DNA from: Shimia thalassica
GTDB taxonomy: Bacteria; Pseudomonadota; Alphaproteobacteria; Rhodobacterales; Rhodobacteraceae
Direction: 5' to 3'
NCBI RefSeq assembly: GCF_001458215.1
Contig: NZ_CYTW01000001.1
Coordinates: forward strand, 372,001-436,000
Length of the DNA stretch: 64,000 nucleotides
Below are positions 45,307-54,689 of the stretch, piece after piece. A model generated the notes under the pieces. The model was not told where the DNA came from and did not search any database. It saw nothing but the letters and a program-made list of their open reading frames with translations. The position numbers and the translations under genes were made by a program. Each line of letters begins with the position of its first letter. The stretch's first letter is position 1.

Positions 45307-46341
45307 ATGTTCGATCAATCAAATTCCTCTGGGCAACGCCCCGAGGCACGGGCCGCCAGAGAGTGGGTCAAAGTTCTCGCCAAGTATCGTGAACCGAGCA
45401 CACTGCGCAGCGTTTTCGAATTTGCAGTGACCATTGGTCCTTTCCTGCTGTTGTGGGTTCTGGCGTGGTGGTCTCTGTCCGTCAGCTATTGGCTCACCTT
45501 TGGTATTTCGGTGATCAACGCGGCGTTTGTTGTTCGTTTGTTTGCGATCCAGCATGATTGCGGACACGGCGCGTTTCTGAACAACAGAACAGTTAGCGAC
45601 TGGCTTGGTCGGTTCTTGGGTGTTCTGACACTCACGCCATATGATGTCTGGCGCCGTTCGCATTCGATTCACCATAGTTCTGCGGGCAACCTCGGGCGTC
45701 GCGGATATGGTGACATTCATACGATGACCGTGGCCGAATATATGGAACTGTCCCCACGCAGCCGCCTTATGTATCGGTTGTACCGGAACCCGCTTATCTT
45801 GTTTGGTTTTGGCCCTGCTTACCTGTTCTTGTTCCAGAACCGGCTGCCGCTGGGGTTCACTGACCGCGCCAAATACTGGGTCAGTGCAATGGGCACCAAC
45901 ATTGCCATTCTGGTTGGATTGGGTGTGATTTACTATTTCGGTGGCCTGATGCCGATCCTGCTGATTTTCCTACCGTCTACGCTTCTGGCCGCAACGGCTG
46001 GGATGTGGCTGTTCTATGTGCAGCACCAGTTCGAGGGCACACATTGGAATTCCGAAGAAGACTGGCAGCTTCACGAAGCCGCGCTGGAAGGCAGCTCGCA
46101 CTATGTGATGCCACCCGTGTTGCAGTGGTTGAGCGCCAATATCGGCATCCACCACGTGCACCATCTGTATAGCCGGATCCCCTTCTATCGCTTGCCCGAA
46201 GTTCTGAGAGACTATCAAGAACTTGCCGAGAGCAACCGCATGACGATCCGCGAAAGCCTTGGCAGCGTAAATTTGAACCTGTGGGACGAAGAAAGCAGAC
46301 AGCTTTTGTCCTTTTCCCAAGTGCGCGCGCGCTACAGCTAA
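45307..46341 (+). CDS. Membrane fatty acid desaturase
   Basis: A 344-residue di-iron membrane desaturase with three histidine boxes: HDCGH (83-87), HSIHH (119-123) and HHVHH (282-286). Four or more hydrophobic helices lie between them. This box pattern is that of DesA-type acyl-lipid desaturases, which add double bonds to membrane acyl chains. It lies inside the broken S10 operon and has its own terminator, so it is probably independently regulated. Confidence 0.88.
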   Translation: MFDQSNSSGQRPEARAAREWVKVLAKYREPSTLRSVFEFAVTIGPFLLLWVLAWWSLSVSYWLTFGISVINAAFVVRLFAIQHDCGHGAFLNNRTVSDWLGRFLGVLTLTPYDVWRRSHSIHHSSAGNLGRRGYGDIHTMTVAEYMELSPRSRLMYRLYRNPLILFGFGPAYLFLFQNRLPLGFTDRAKYWVSAMGTNIAILVGLGVIYYFGGLMPILLIFLPSTLLAATAGMWLFYVQHQFEGTHWNSEEDWQLHEAALEGSSHYVMPPVLQWLSANIGIHHVHHLYSRIPFYRLPEVLRDYQELAESNRMTIRESLGSVNLNLWDEESRQLLSFSQVRARYS

Positions 46342-46406
46342 TCCGGTCTTTTTTATGTCGAAAGCTGCGGCCGACATTTTCTGACTGGCGCAAAATAGAA
46401 TTGAAT

Positions 46407-46438
46407 GGCCCTTCGTTGCAAGACGGAGGGCCTTTTTT
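46407..46438 (+). terminator. Terminator after the desaturase
   Basis: GGCCCTTCGT / ACGGAGGGCC stem with one mismatch and a TTTTTT run. Confidence 0.85.
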
Positions 46439-46605
46439 ATGCACAAATTACTAGGCCCGACGTTTCCTGAACTGCGTTCGATTTTCCCGATCCAAAGGGC
46501 GTAACGCCTCCCGGCAGATTGGGGTCATACATTTTTCAGATTTGATCCACTTTTTCTCCATACCCATCTGCGACTGTTTGCTGTGGAATACCTCGGAGAC
46601 TGCGC

Positions 46606-47565
46606 ATGCCCCCCATTAACCTGATCGTCAACGGCACCTTTGATGCCCAGGCCGCGGGCTGGAGTGGGACCGACATCGAGGCCAATCACAGGGAAAGAGC
46701 GTATCTTGGAAACGGGTCCTCGAACCGGGTTGCTGAAATGGATGGGCGATCCGGATTTGTTACCGTTATGGAGCAAAGCTTCGATGTCACCAGTTCAACG
46801 GCGACGGAGCTGACATTTGATTCCGCGTTGCGAACTGCGTCGAATGGCAATGCGGGTCTCGAAGGGTTCACCGTCGAAATTCTGGATAGCAGCAATACCG
46901 TGATTGCGTCTTTGACGGTGCTGCCCACGGCGAATTCGCTGACGGGATATTCATTGCCCGTGACCTTTCCGGCTGCTGGAACCTACACGCTGCGTCTTAC
47001 AGAGCTGGGACCGAACGATAGCCTTGGAGCTATTGTCGATAACATCGAACTGATGGTGTGTTTTCGTGGACAGACGCACCTTCGAACACCATTGGGCGAA
47101 AAACCTGCGAAGGACATCGCCGTGGGCGATCTTGTCGAAACTGAAAATGGACCCAAAGCCGTGCGCTGGGTTGGCCGCAGAAAGCTTGCAATGTCCGAAA
47201 TTGCGAGTGATCCAAAACTATACCCCGTCAAGATCTCCGCTGGGGCGTTTGGTCGGGAATTTCCGGCCTCTGATCTTTGGGTGTCGCGACAACATCGTAT
47301 GTTGGTAAGTTCTCCGGTTTGTTTGCGTATGTTTGGCCAAAGCAATGTTTTGGTCTCTGCCATTTGGCTTACCGCCTTGCCAGATATCTATGTGGATACG
47401 TCTGTGACCGAAGTTGACTATGTGCACATTCTTTTTGATGAACATGAGATTGTGTTTGCAGAAGGGTGCCCCAGTGAAAGCCTGCTTCTGGGGCCAGAGG
47501 CGAAGAAGTCATGTCGTCAGAGGCGCTGGATGAGATCTACACGTTGTTTCCGGCTCTTAAGATGA
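46606..47565 (+). pseudogene. Hint-domain protein with a C-terminal frameshift
   Basis: A 319-residue reading. Residues 1-145 form a carbohydrate-binding-like beta sandwich (NLIVNGTFDAQAAGWSG); from VCFRGQTHLRTPLGE (about 148) follows a Rhodobacterales Hint_2 domain through DEHEIVFAEGCPSESLLLGPEA. The frame then turns into an unrelated 18-residue tail. In a different frame from 47508, VMSSEALDEIYTLFPALK, the normal Hint C terminus, continues to 47702. One missing base near 47508 explains this: a real lesion or a sequencing error. GGAG precedes the ATG. Confidence 0.7.
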
Positions 47566-47702
47566 TGTCGCCTACCGCAATGACCACCCATTGTATTCCC
47601 AAAAGGGCACAGCAGAAAAAACTGTTGCACAGGCTTTCCAAGAACGGACGTGTTGCATTGGAAAACTATGATGATGTATCCTCAATCCGTCCGGCAGCCT
47701 GA
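47508..47702 (+). pseudogene. Displaced C-terminal part of the Hint-domain protein
   Basis: The fragment continuing the family C terminus (ALDEIYTLFPALKMM, then KRAQQKKLLHRLSKNGR) in another frame than 46606-47565. With one extra base at about 47508 the full protein would have about 365 residues. Confidence 0.65.
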
Positions 47703-47926
47703 CAGATATTGGTCCTTTTGACCAATGATCCCGGATGCACTGGACACCTCTTCTATCCGCTGCTATTAGCAGCCATCGCACTAGCCTCAGATTCGTTCTG
47801 GGGCCGGTTCGTTTTGAATTGGGCACCTGCGGGGGCCTACACCATCGGCCACCTTCGGGGGGCTAAACATAGCGGAGATATCGGGCGAACCCGTTGCTCC
47901 GCATTGCTAAACGGAAGACAGAAAGC

Positions 47927-48769
47927 ATGGCACTCAAGTCGTATAAACCGACGACGCCGGGCCAGCGTGGGCTGGTTCTGATCGACCGTTCGGAGCTTTG
48001 GAAAGGGCGTCCGGTCAAATCTCTTACTGAGGGTTTGACCAAATCGGGCGGTCGGAACAACACCGGACGGATCACCTCGCGTCGTCGCGGCGGTGGCGCA
48101 AAACGCCTTTACCGTATTGTTGACTTCAAACGTAATAAATTCGATGTTTCGGCAACCGTCGAACGTATCGAATATGACCCTAACCGTACCGCCTTCATCG
48201 CATTGGTGAAGTACGAAGACGGCGAGCAAGCATACATCTTGGCTCCGCAGCGTCTCGCAGTTGGCGATCAGGTCATTGCTTCGGCAAAAGCCGACATCAA
48301 GCCGGGCAACGCAATGCCGTTTTCGGGCATGCCAATCGGTACCATCATTCACAACATCGAACTGAAGCCAGGCAAAGGCGGTCAAATCGCTCGTGCCGCT
48401 GGTACTTACGCTCAGTTTGTTGGTCGTGACGGTGGATACGCTCAGATTCGCCTCTCGTCGGGTGAATTGCGCATGGTCCGTCAGGAATGCATGGCCACCG
48501 TTGGTGCCGTGTCGAACCCCGACAACTCGAACCAGAACTACGGTAAAGCCGGTCGTATGCGCCACAAAGGCAAACGTCCTTCGGTCCGTGGTGTGGTTAT
48601 GAACCCGATCGATCACCCTCACGGTGGTGGTGAAGGTCGTACGTCTGGTGGTCGTCACCCGGTTTCGCCTTGGGGCAAACCAACCAAAGGTGCTCGTACC
48701 CGCAACAAGAACAAAGCGTCGCAAAAGCTTATTATCCGCTCGCGTCACGCCAAGAAGAAGGGACGTTAA
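47927..48769 (+). CDS. rplB: 50S ribosomal protein L2
   Basis: A 280-residue L2 that binds domain IV of 23S rRNA and is needed for peptidyl transfer. [20 protein letters not shown] and the C-terminal [20 protein letters not shown] are the signature regions. The start at 47927 was selected by family N terminus MALKSYKP. It opens the second half of the S10 operon, so a promoter must lie in 47703-47926; no clear box is visible. Confidence 0.98.
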   Translation: MALKSYKPTTPGQRGLVLIDRSELWKGRPVKSLTEGLTKSGGRNNTGRITSRRRGGGAKRLYRIVDFKRNKFDVSATVERIEYDPNRTAFIALVKYEDGEQAYILAPQRLAVGDQVIASAKADIKPGNAMPFSGMPIGTIIHNIELKPGKGGQIARAAGTYAQFVGRDGGYAQIRLSSGELRMVRQECMATVGAVSNPDNSNQNYGKAGRMRHKGKRPSVRGVVMNPIDHPHGGGEGRTSGGRHPVSPWGKPTKGARTRNKNKASQKLIIRSRHAKKKGR

Positions 48770-48772
48770 TAT

Positions 48773-49054
48773 ATGTCTCGCTCTGTATGGAAAGGCCCCT
48801 TTGTGGATGCTTACGTGCTTAAGAAAGCCGAAGCTGTCCGTGAGTCGGGTCGCAACAATGAAGTGATCAAGATCTGGTCGCGTCGTTCCACCATTCTGCC
48901 CCAGTTCGTGGGTCTGACATTTGGTGTGTACAACGGTCAGAAGCACATCCCAGTTAACGTCACCGAAGACATGATCGGTCAAAAGTTCGGTGAATATTCA
49001 CCAACTCGCACCTATTATGGTCATGCGGCCGACAAAAAAGCGAAACGGAAGTAA
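48773..49054 (+). CDS. rpsS: 30S ribosomal protein S19
   Basis: A 93-residue S19 in the 30S head ([58 protein letters not shown]). Three bases after rplB. Confidence 0.98.
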   Translation: MSRSVWKGPFVDAYVLKKAEAVRESGRNNEVIKIWSRRSTILPQFVGLTFGVYNGQKHIPVNVTEDMIGQKFGEYSPTRTYYGHAADKKAKRK

Positions 49055-49057
49055 GTC

Positions 49058-49438
49058 ATGGGCAAGGCAAAGAATCCACGCCGCGTGGCTGAAAACGAAG
49101 CAATGGCAAAAGTCCGTATGCTTCGCACCAGCCCGCAAAAACTGAACCTGGTAGCTGGCATGATCCGCGGCAAGAAAGTTGAGAAGGCGCTCGTCGACCT
49201 GACTTTCTCGAACAAGCGTATCGCAGCAGACGTGAAGAAGTGTCTTCAGTCCGCAATCGCCAATGCTGAAAACAACCACAACCTGGATGTTGACGAGCTG
49301 ATCGTTGCCGAGGCGTATGTTGGTAAAAACCTGACTATGAAGCGCGGTCGTCCGCGGGCTCGTGGTCGTTTCGGTAAAATCATCAAGCCGTTCTCGGAAC
49401 TCACCATCAAGGTGCGTCAAGTTGAGGAGCAAGCCTAA
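49058..49438 (+). CDS. rplV: 50S ribosomal protein L22
   Basis: A 126-residue L22 lining the exit tunnel. [20 protein letters not shown] and [14 protein letters not shown] (tunnel hairpin) are standard. The stop overlaps rpsC as TAATG. Confidence 0.98.
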   Translation: MGKAKNPRRVAENEAMAKVRMLRTSPQKLNLVAGMIRGKKVEKALVDLTFSNKRIAADVKKCLQSAIANAENNHNLDVDELIVAEAYVGKNLTMKRGRPRARGRFGKIIKPFSELTIKVRQVEEQA

Positions 49439-50145
49439 TGGGTAATAAAGTTAATCCGGTCGGCATGCGTCTTCAGGTCAACCGCACCTGGGACAGCCGT
49501 TGGTACGCAAATACCAAAGACTACGGTGATCTTCTTCTCGAAGACCTGAAAATCCGTGAGTTCATTGGTAAAGAGTGCAAGCAAGCTGGTATTGCTCGTG
49601 TGATCATCGAACGTCCGCACAAAAAGTGCCGCGTCACGATCTACACTGCACGTCCAGGTGTCATCATCGGCAAAAAAGGTGCAGACATCGAAGTTCTGCG
49701 CAAGAAAATTGCCTCGATGACTGACTCGGAACTGCACCTCAACATCGTTGAAGTTCGCAAGCCCGAGCTCGATGCTGCTCTGGTTGGTGACTCGATCGCA
49801 CAACAGCTGGAACGTCGTGTTTCGTTCCGTCGCGCAATGAAGCGTTCGGTTCAGAACGCAATGCGTATGGGCGCTCTGGGTATCCGGGTGAACGTTGCTG
49901 GTCGTTTGGGTGGTGCTGAAATCGCGCGTACCGAATGGTACCGTGAAGGCCGCGTGCCTCTTCACACTCTGCGTGCTGACATCGATTATGCGCACTCCGA
50001 AGCGATGACTCCTTACGGGATCATCGGGATCAAAGTCTGGATCTTCAAAGGCGAGATCATGGAGCACGATCCTTCGGCACATGATCGCCGGGCACAAGAA
50101 GTCCAGGATGGCCCTGCACCTCGCGGTGCTGGCGGTCGTCGCTAA
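49438..50145 (+). CDS. rpsC: 30S ribosomal protein S3
   Basis: A 235-residue S3 with KH domain ([20 protein letters not shown] near 75) and the C-terminal domain [20 protein letters not shown]. It lies at the mRNA entry of the 30S subunit. One-base overlap with rplV. Confidence 0.98.
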   Translation: MGNKVNPVGMRLQVNRTWDSRWYANTKDYGDLLLEDLKIREFIGKECKQAGIARVIIERPHKKCRVTIYTARPGVIIGKKGADIEVLRKKIASMTDSELHLNIVEVRKPELDAALVGDSIAQQLERRVSFRRAMKRSVQNAMRMGALGIRVNVAGRLGGAEIARTEWYREGRVPLHTLRADIDYAHSEAMTPYGIIGIKVWIFKGEIMEHDPSAHDRRAQEVQDGPAPRGAGGRR

Positions 50146-50158
50146 GGGAGACTGACAA

Positions 50159-50572
50159 ATGCTTCAACCAAAGCGTACTAAATTCCGCAAGATGCACAAA
50201 GGCCGTATCAAAGGCCTCGCAAAAGGCGGTTCTGACCTGAACTTCGGTTCGTATGGTCTGAAAGCCACTCAGCCTGAGCGTGTGACTGCGCGTCAAATCG
50301 AGGCGGCTCGCCGCGCGATGACACGTCACATGAAACGTCAGGGCCGTGTTTGGATCCGTATCTTCCCCGACGTACCGGTCACTGCAAAGCCGATCGAAGT
50401 TCGTATGGGTAAAGGTAAGGGTTCTGTGGACCGTTGGGTCTGCAAAGTTAAGCCCGGCCGCGTGATGTTCGAGATCGACGGCGTCAATGACGACGTTGCT
50501 CGCGAAGCTCTGCGTCTTGCTGCGATGAAACTGCCGGTGAAAACCCGCGTTGTTGTTCGCGAAGACTGGTAA
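50159..50572 (+). CDS. rplP: 50S ribosomal protein L16
   Basis: A 137-residue L16 near the A site ([39 protein letters not shown]). Last gene of this operon piece; the usual next genes rpmC and rpsQ are not here. Confidence 0.98.
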   Translation: MLQPKRTKFRKMHKGRIKGLAKGGSDLNFGSYGLKATQPERVTARQIEAARRAMTRHMKRQGRVWIRIFPDVPVTAKPIEVRMGKGKGSVDRWVCKVKPGRVMFEIDGVNDDVAREALRLAAMKLPVKTRVVVREDW

Positions 50573-50609
50573 GTTAGTTCGCCCCACGCGGGGCTTCTGA
50601 CAAAGAATT

Positions 50610-50646
50610 GACCCCCTGACCGCAAGGTTGGGGGGTCTTTTTTTGT
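50610..50646 (+). terminator. Terminator after rplP
   Basis: ACCCCC-TG-ACC-GCAA-GGTT-GGGGGGT hairpin followed by a long T run, 38 bases after the rplP stop. Confidence 0.85.
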
Positions 50647-50710
50647 GCATAATGCATAGGTTGGGTTTGAGGGCCTTTTTTGGCCGACGTTCAGAAGGGG
50701 ATCAGGTGTC

Positions 50711-51328
50711 ATGGAGAATTATGCGGAGCTGATGTTTCACGAGGCTGTGGCTGATCTGCAAAAGGCGGATGGCTCTTTCGAAAAGTATCAGGTGGGCTAC
50801 AGGCATCGTACGCAAGAGAGCCTGTCGTCTGATGATATCGGTTTCATCCAATCTCTCAACAGCTTCTATATGGCGACGGTGACCCCGGACGGCTGGCCCT
50901 ACGTGCAACATCGTGGTGGGGCACGGGGGTTCTTGAAGGTGGTGGATACCCAGCGGTTGGTCTGTGGTGACTACAGGGGCAATCGGCAGTTCATCTCAAT
51001 GGGCAACCTGCAGGCAAGTTCGCGGGTGTCGTTATTCTGCATGGACTATATGAAAAAGGCGCGGTTGAAGATCCAAGGCGAAGCGAAGTTGCAAAAAGCA
51101 AGTGAGGTGGCGCCAGATGTGCTGTCGTTGCTTGGCAAAGACGGGCCAGCAGTTGAGCGGGTGCTGACCGTGGAAGTCGTGGCGATTGACTGGAATTGTC
51201 CCAAGTATATTCCCGATCTGTTTCCGGCAGATGTCGTGAAGCAGGTTGTGGCGCGGGAAATGCAAGCGTTGCGCCAGGAAAACGCGGCGTTGAAAGCGGC
51301 GCTGGGGGAAAGGGACCAGGCGGGATAG
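50711..51328 (+). CDS. Pyridoxamine 5'-phosphate oxidase family flavoprotein
   Basis: A 205-residue FMN-binding split-barrel protein. IGFIQSLNSFYMATVTPDGWPYVQHRGG (from about 43) is the typical strand pair; GDYRGNRQFISMGNL contacts FMN, and the C terminus is a coiled-coil-like helix (VAREMQALRQENAALKAAL). Family members oxidise or reduce varied substrates; this is not PdxH itself. Preceded by GGGGATCAGG. Confidence 0.78.
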   Translation: MENYAELMFHEAVADLQKADGSFEKYQVGYRHRTQESLSSDDIGFIQSLNSFYMATVTPDGWPYVQHRGGARGFLKVVDTQRLVCGDYRGNRQFISMGNLQASSRVSLFCMDYMKKARLKIQGEAKLQKASEVAPDVLSLLGKDGPAVERVLTVEVVAIDWNCPKYIPDLFPADVVKQVVAREMQALRQENAALKAALGERDQAG

Positions 51329-51496
51329 TTTCAGGTTCTGAGTATCGTCTTCAAGGGAAAGTTTTAAGTGCGTCATACTTGCAGATGCGGGGGCACCTTG
51401 TTGGTTTCGGAGGTGCGAGGGTGTTCTGGATCCCCACGTATGAAGGTTGTCAAATGTCCAAGTCCGTAGGTCGCACAAGATTGTCCAACCTAACTG

Positions 51497-51964
51497 TTAG
51501 CGATACTTCGCAGCTGTGATGAACTCGCCAAAAGCCTCGCACCAGATCACCACAGTGGTGTAGGCGTTGATGTCCACACCTGCGGGAACATCGAGGATAA
51601 CACCGTTGAAGGTTTTCACGTCGCCGATGCGGACGGACTGGTCTTTGACCGCTTCGAAAGAGGCTTCGTCGTCGACGAACTCAGGCACGAGGTAGAGTTT
51701 GTAGTCGGGACCCGGAGCAAGATCACCCATGTGAACGATGCGTTCGGGCGAGACACTGATGGTGCCTTCGCCCCAGTGGAACAGGTCACTGCCCTTGAGA
51801 TCGCGGGTGAACTCGGCGGAATAAGTGGCCCCTGCGGCTTGGGCCTCGAGAACTGCCTGATCGGGGCCTGCAGGGGCGGTTAAAATGGGCAGGAAATAGA
51901 TGCCCAGAGCAAAGCCGATAGCCAGTGCCAGCCCGTGAGTTCCCAACAAAATGAGTTTCCGCAT
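51497..51964 (-). CDS. DM13-domain protein, membrane-anchored
   Basis: A 155-residue protein with an N-terminal hydrophobic helix (residues 4-24) and a DM13 domain: FHWGEGTISV, VHMGDLAPGPDYKLYLVPEF, and near the end the conserved-cysteine segment VVIWCEAFGEFITAAKY. DM13 domains are proposed electron-transfer modules exposed to the periplasm. The start at 51964 follows GAGG; a longer open frame upstream is antisense to the oxygenase gene and was rejected. Confidence 0.8.
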   Translation of the reverse strand: MRKLILLGTHGLALAIGFALGIYFLPILTAPAGPDQAVLEAQAAGATYSAEFTRDLKGSDLFHWGEGTISVSPERIVHMGDLAPGPDYKLYLVPEFVDDEASFEAVKDQSVRIGDVKTFNGVILDVPAGVDINAYTTVVIWCEAFGEFITAAKYR

Positions 51965-52090
51965 ATCCTCTACTCCGTTTTGATTACATAGCATATAGTT
52001 TGGTTTGACTGTAATTGAGTTGAATTGGTGGTGAGGATTATGACAACGCAGCCTCTCGCGCTGAAGAAGAGGTTGGGGTAAACCGCTGGG

Positions 52091-52711
52091 ATGGCCCAGA
52101 TCGAATCTCTCTTTGTGACCCGCTTTTACCGTGCGATGCTCTCCGAGTATGGCACTGCTATCAACAACGACGAACTTGTCGTGTCTTGCTATTCCATCGC
52201 CGAAGACGATGAAGCCGGACAGGAATGGTGCGAGAACGAAGGGTATCCGGGCTATACTTCTTATGCGTCGCTGACCGATCTGCCTTGGCGGTTTCCGATC
52301 TTTGCCGACATGGTTGCCGCGCTTGATAAGCACGTTGCCGCCTTTGCAGAGGATCTCGAGTTCAATCTTGAGGACAAAAAGCTGGTTCTTGAGGATATCT
52401 GGATCAACATCCTGCCGGAAGGCGGGCTGCACACGTCTCACCTGCATCCGCATTCGGTGATCAGCGGCACCACATATGTCTCGCTGCCGGATGGGGCAGG
52501 GGCGTTGAAACTGGAAGATCCGCGCTCTGGTCGGATGATGGCCGCACCTGCGCGCAAACAGGGCGCGCGTCGTGACATGCAGGCGTTCATCTATATGAAG
52601 CCCGAAATCGGCGAGGTTTTCTTGTGGGAAAGCTGGCTTCGCCACGAAGTGCCGATGAACATGGCCGAAGACGAGCGTATTTCGGTAAGTTTCAACTACA
52701 AATGGGAATGA
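52091..52711 (+). CDS. TIGR02466-type 2OG-Fe(II) oxygenase-like protein
   Basis: A 206-residue cupin-fold protein. HTSHLHPHSVISGTTYV (114-130) has the iron-binding histidines, LKLEDPR gives D143, FLWESWLRHEVPMN gives H185, and ERISVSFN carries R196 to hold 2-oxoglutarate. This is the TIGR02466 family, with unknown hydroxylation target. Divergent from the DM13 gene. Confidence 0.78.
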   Translation: MAQIESLFVTRFYRAMLSEYGTAINNDELVVSCYSIAEDDEAGQEWCENEGYPGYTSYASLTDLPWRFPIFADMVAALDKHVAAFAEDLEFNLEDKKLVLEDIWINILPEGGLHTSHLHPHSVISGTTYVSLPDGAGALKLEDPRSGRMMAAPARKQGARRDMQAFIYMKPEIGEVFLWESWLRHEVPMNMAEDERISVSFNYKWE

Positions 52712-52759
52712 CCCGAGCCCAAGCCGAAAATTGATCCGCTTGGGCCCAAGGGCAGAGAC

Positions 52760-53839
52760 CTATTCAGCCAGTTCAGCCAGGATTTCTGCCGTGTGTTCTC
52801 CACGCGTGCAGGCGGTGTTGATCTTGCCGACATGCCCACCAAAACGCGGGGCAGGGGCGGGTTGCATATTGCCGTCGTGGGTTTGCCAGACATGTCTGGC
52901 CTGCATATGCGGCGCATGCATGGCCTCATAAGGGGACAGGACGGGCGCCACACAGGCGTCTGACCCATCAAACAGGTCTGCCCAATGCAGGCGCGGTTCG
53001 GCCAGAAAGATGTCTTCCAGACGGGCGGTCAGTTTGGTCCAGAGTTTCGCATCATGTTGTCTTTGAAACTCGGGGTCGTGGGACAGGCCAAGTTTTTCAA
53101 GGAAGATGGCATAGAACTGTGGTTCGAGGCATTGCACACTGACATAGCCCCCATCGGCACAGGTATAGGTACGGCTCCAGTGTGGGCCATCCAGCAGGCT
53201 TTGACCGCGATCCATTGACAACATGCCGGTCTGGCGAATGGCCATCAGCAGCGTCATCATATGCGCCGACCCGTCGACAATCGCGGCGTCCACCACGGTG
53301 CCTTTGCCTGTCGTTTTGGCGTTGAGGATGCCCGACAACACCCCAACAACGAGATAGAGCGCACCGCCGCCAATATCCCCCACCAACGTTGCGGGTGTAA
53401 TTGGGGGCGACCCGGGTTCGGATGCATAGTGAAGCGCGCCGGACGTGGCGATATAGTTGAGGTCATGCCCCGCCGTTTCGGCGCGTGGGCCCGTTTGTCC
53501 CCATCCTGTCATGCGTCCAAATACCAAAGCAGGGTTTTCCGCATGACAATCCGCAGGGCCGAGGCCCAAACGCTCCATCACGCCGGGACGAAACCCTTCG
53601 ATTAAGGCGTCGGCGGTCGAGATGAGCTTTTTAGCCGTTGCAATGTCCTCTGGATCTTTCAGATCAAGCACAATGGACCGTTTGCCACGATCAAGGATGG
53701 ACCCGTCTGTCGTAACCTGTCCGGATTTGCCTTTGCGATGGATGGTGATGACATCCGCGCCCAGATCAGCCAGCATCATGGCCGCAAAGGGGCCAGGGCC
53801 CAAGCCTTCGATTTCGATAACGCGAATGCCGTTCAACAT
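52760..53839 (-). CDS. CaiB/BaiF-type CoA transferase (alpha-methylacyl-CoA racemase-like)
   Basis: A 359-residue class III CoA transferase. The N terminus GIRVIEIEGLGPGPFAAMML and LADLGADVITIHR, and the loop HDLNYIATSGAL, are those of alpha-methylacyl-CoA racemase. It could epimerise a 2-methylacyl-CoA or transfer CoA to the substrate. Last gene of a six-gene minus-strand operon starting with a thiolase. Confidence 0.85.
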   Translation of the reverse strand: MLNGIRVIEIEGLGPGPFAAMMLADLGADVITIHRKGKSGQVTTDGSILDRGKRSIVLDLKDPEDIATAKKLISTADALIEGFRPGVMERLGLGPADCHAENPALVFGRMTGWGQTGPRAETAGHDLNYIATSGALHYASEPGSPPITPATLVGDIGGGALYLVVGVLSGILNAKTTGKGTVVDAAIVDGSAHMMTLLMAIRQTGMLSMDRGQSLLDGPHWSRTYTCADGGYVSVQCLEPQFYAIFLEKLGLSHDPEFQRQHDAKLWTKLTARLEDIFLAEPRLHWADLFDGSDACVAPVLSPYEAMHAPHMQARHVWQTHDGNMQPAPAPRFGGHVGKINTACTRGEHTAEILAELAE

Positions 53840-53851
53840 GGTTTTGTTCCT

Positions 53852-54676
53852 TTACGCGGTCAGGCCGCCGCCAACGATCAGTGTTTGACCTGACACATAG
53901 TTCGATTCAGGACAGCAGAAGAGATATACCCCGTCGGCGGCTTCTTCCGGTGTGCCCGGACGTCCGAGAGGCACCATCGAGGCAAACCCGCCAGCAACCT
54001 TTTTCGGGATGCCGATGCCAACTTCATTACCATCCACCGTGATGGTTTTCTTTTCATCCGTGGCTTCGGTCAAACGCGTTTCGATATACCCGAATGCGAT
54101 GCAGTTCACGTTGACCTTGAGACGCCCCCATTCTTTGGCGAGGGTCTTGGTCATGCCCAACATGGCAGATTTCGCGCTGGAGTAGTTGACCTGACCGACG
54201 TTCCCACCGGTGCCTGCGATGGACGAGATATTGACCACTTTGCGGAACACCTCGCGCCCTTCTTCGGCTTCTTGTTTTGCGGCGCCTTTGATGAACCCGC
54301 TGGCAGCGCGCAAGATGCGGAAAGGGGCTTTTACGTGCACATCCATCATCGCGTCGAACTGTTGGTCGGTCATATAGCCGATCATGCTGTCCCACGTGTA
54401 GCCGGCATTGTTGACGATGATGTCGACCCCGCCAAAGGTTTCGATGCCGGTGCCGATAAAGCGTTCTGCAAAGCCGTCTTCCGTCACACTTCCGGGGACC
54501 GCAGCGGCGTTCCCGCCTGCCGCCTTGATTTCATTCACCACGTCAATCGCGGGATCCGCATCGAGATCATTTACAACAATATTCGCGCCTTCCGACGCCA
54601 GCTTGAGCGCGACCGCACGGCCAATCCCGTTGCCTGCGCCCGTGATATAGGCGGTTTTTCCGTCAAGTTTACCCAT
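53852..54676 (-). CDS. SDR-family dehydrogenase (3-hydroxyacyl-CoA dehydrogenase-like)
   Basis: A 274-residue classical short-chain dehydrogenase: TGAGNGIG (12-19) for NAD(P), NNAG (89-92), catalytic S152, Y165 and K169 in the YSSAK segment. The Asp after strand 2 (NDLDADP) favours NAD+. In this operon it would oxidise the 3-hydroxyacyl-CoA made by the hydratase. Thirteen bases from the next gene. Confidence 0.9.
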   Translation of the reverse strand: MGKLDGKTAYITGAGNGIGRAVALKLASEGANIVVNDLDADPAIDVVNEIKAAGGNAAAVPGSVTEDGFAERFIGTGIETFGGVDIIVNNAGYTWDSMIGYMTDQQFDAMMDVHVKAPFRILRAASGFIKGAAKQEAEEGREVFRKVVNISSIAGTGGNVGQVNYSSAKSAMLGMTKTLAKEWGRLKVNVNCIAFGYIETRLTEATDEKKTITVDGNEVGIGIPKKVAGGFASMVPLGRPGTPEEAADGVYLFCCPESNYVSGQTLIVGGGLTA

Positions 54677-54689
54677 TGGTAGATCCTTT

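Noticed and set aside
51965-52645. N-terminal extension of the DM13 gene to 52645
   Set aside because: The extension is antisense to the 2OG-oxygenase gene, and a good SD and membrane anchor start at 51964.
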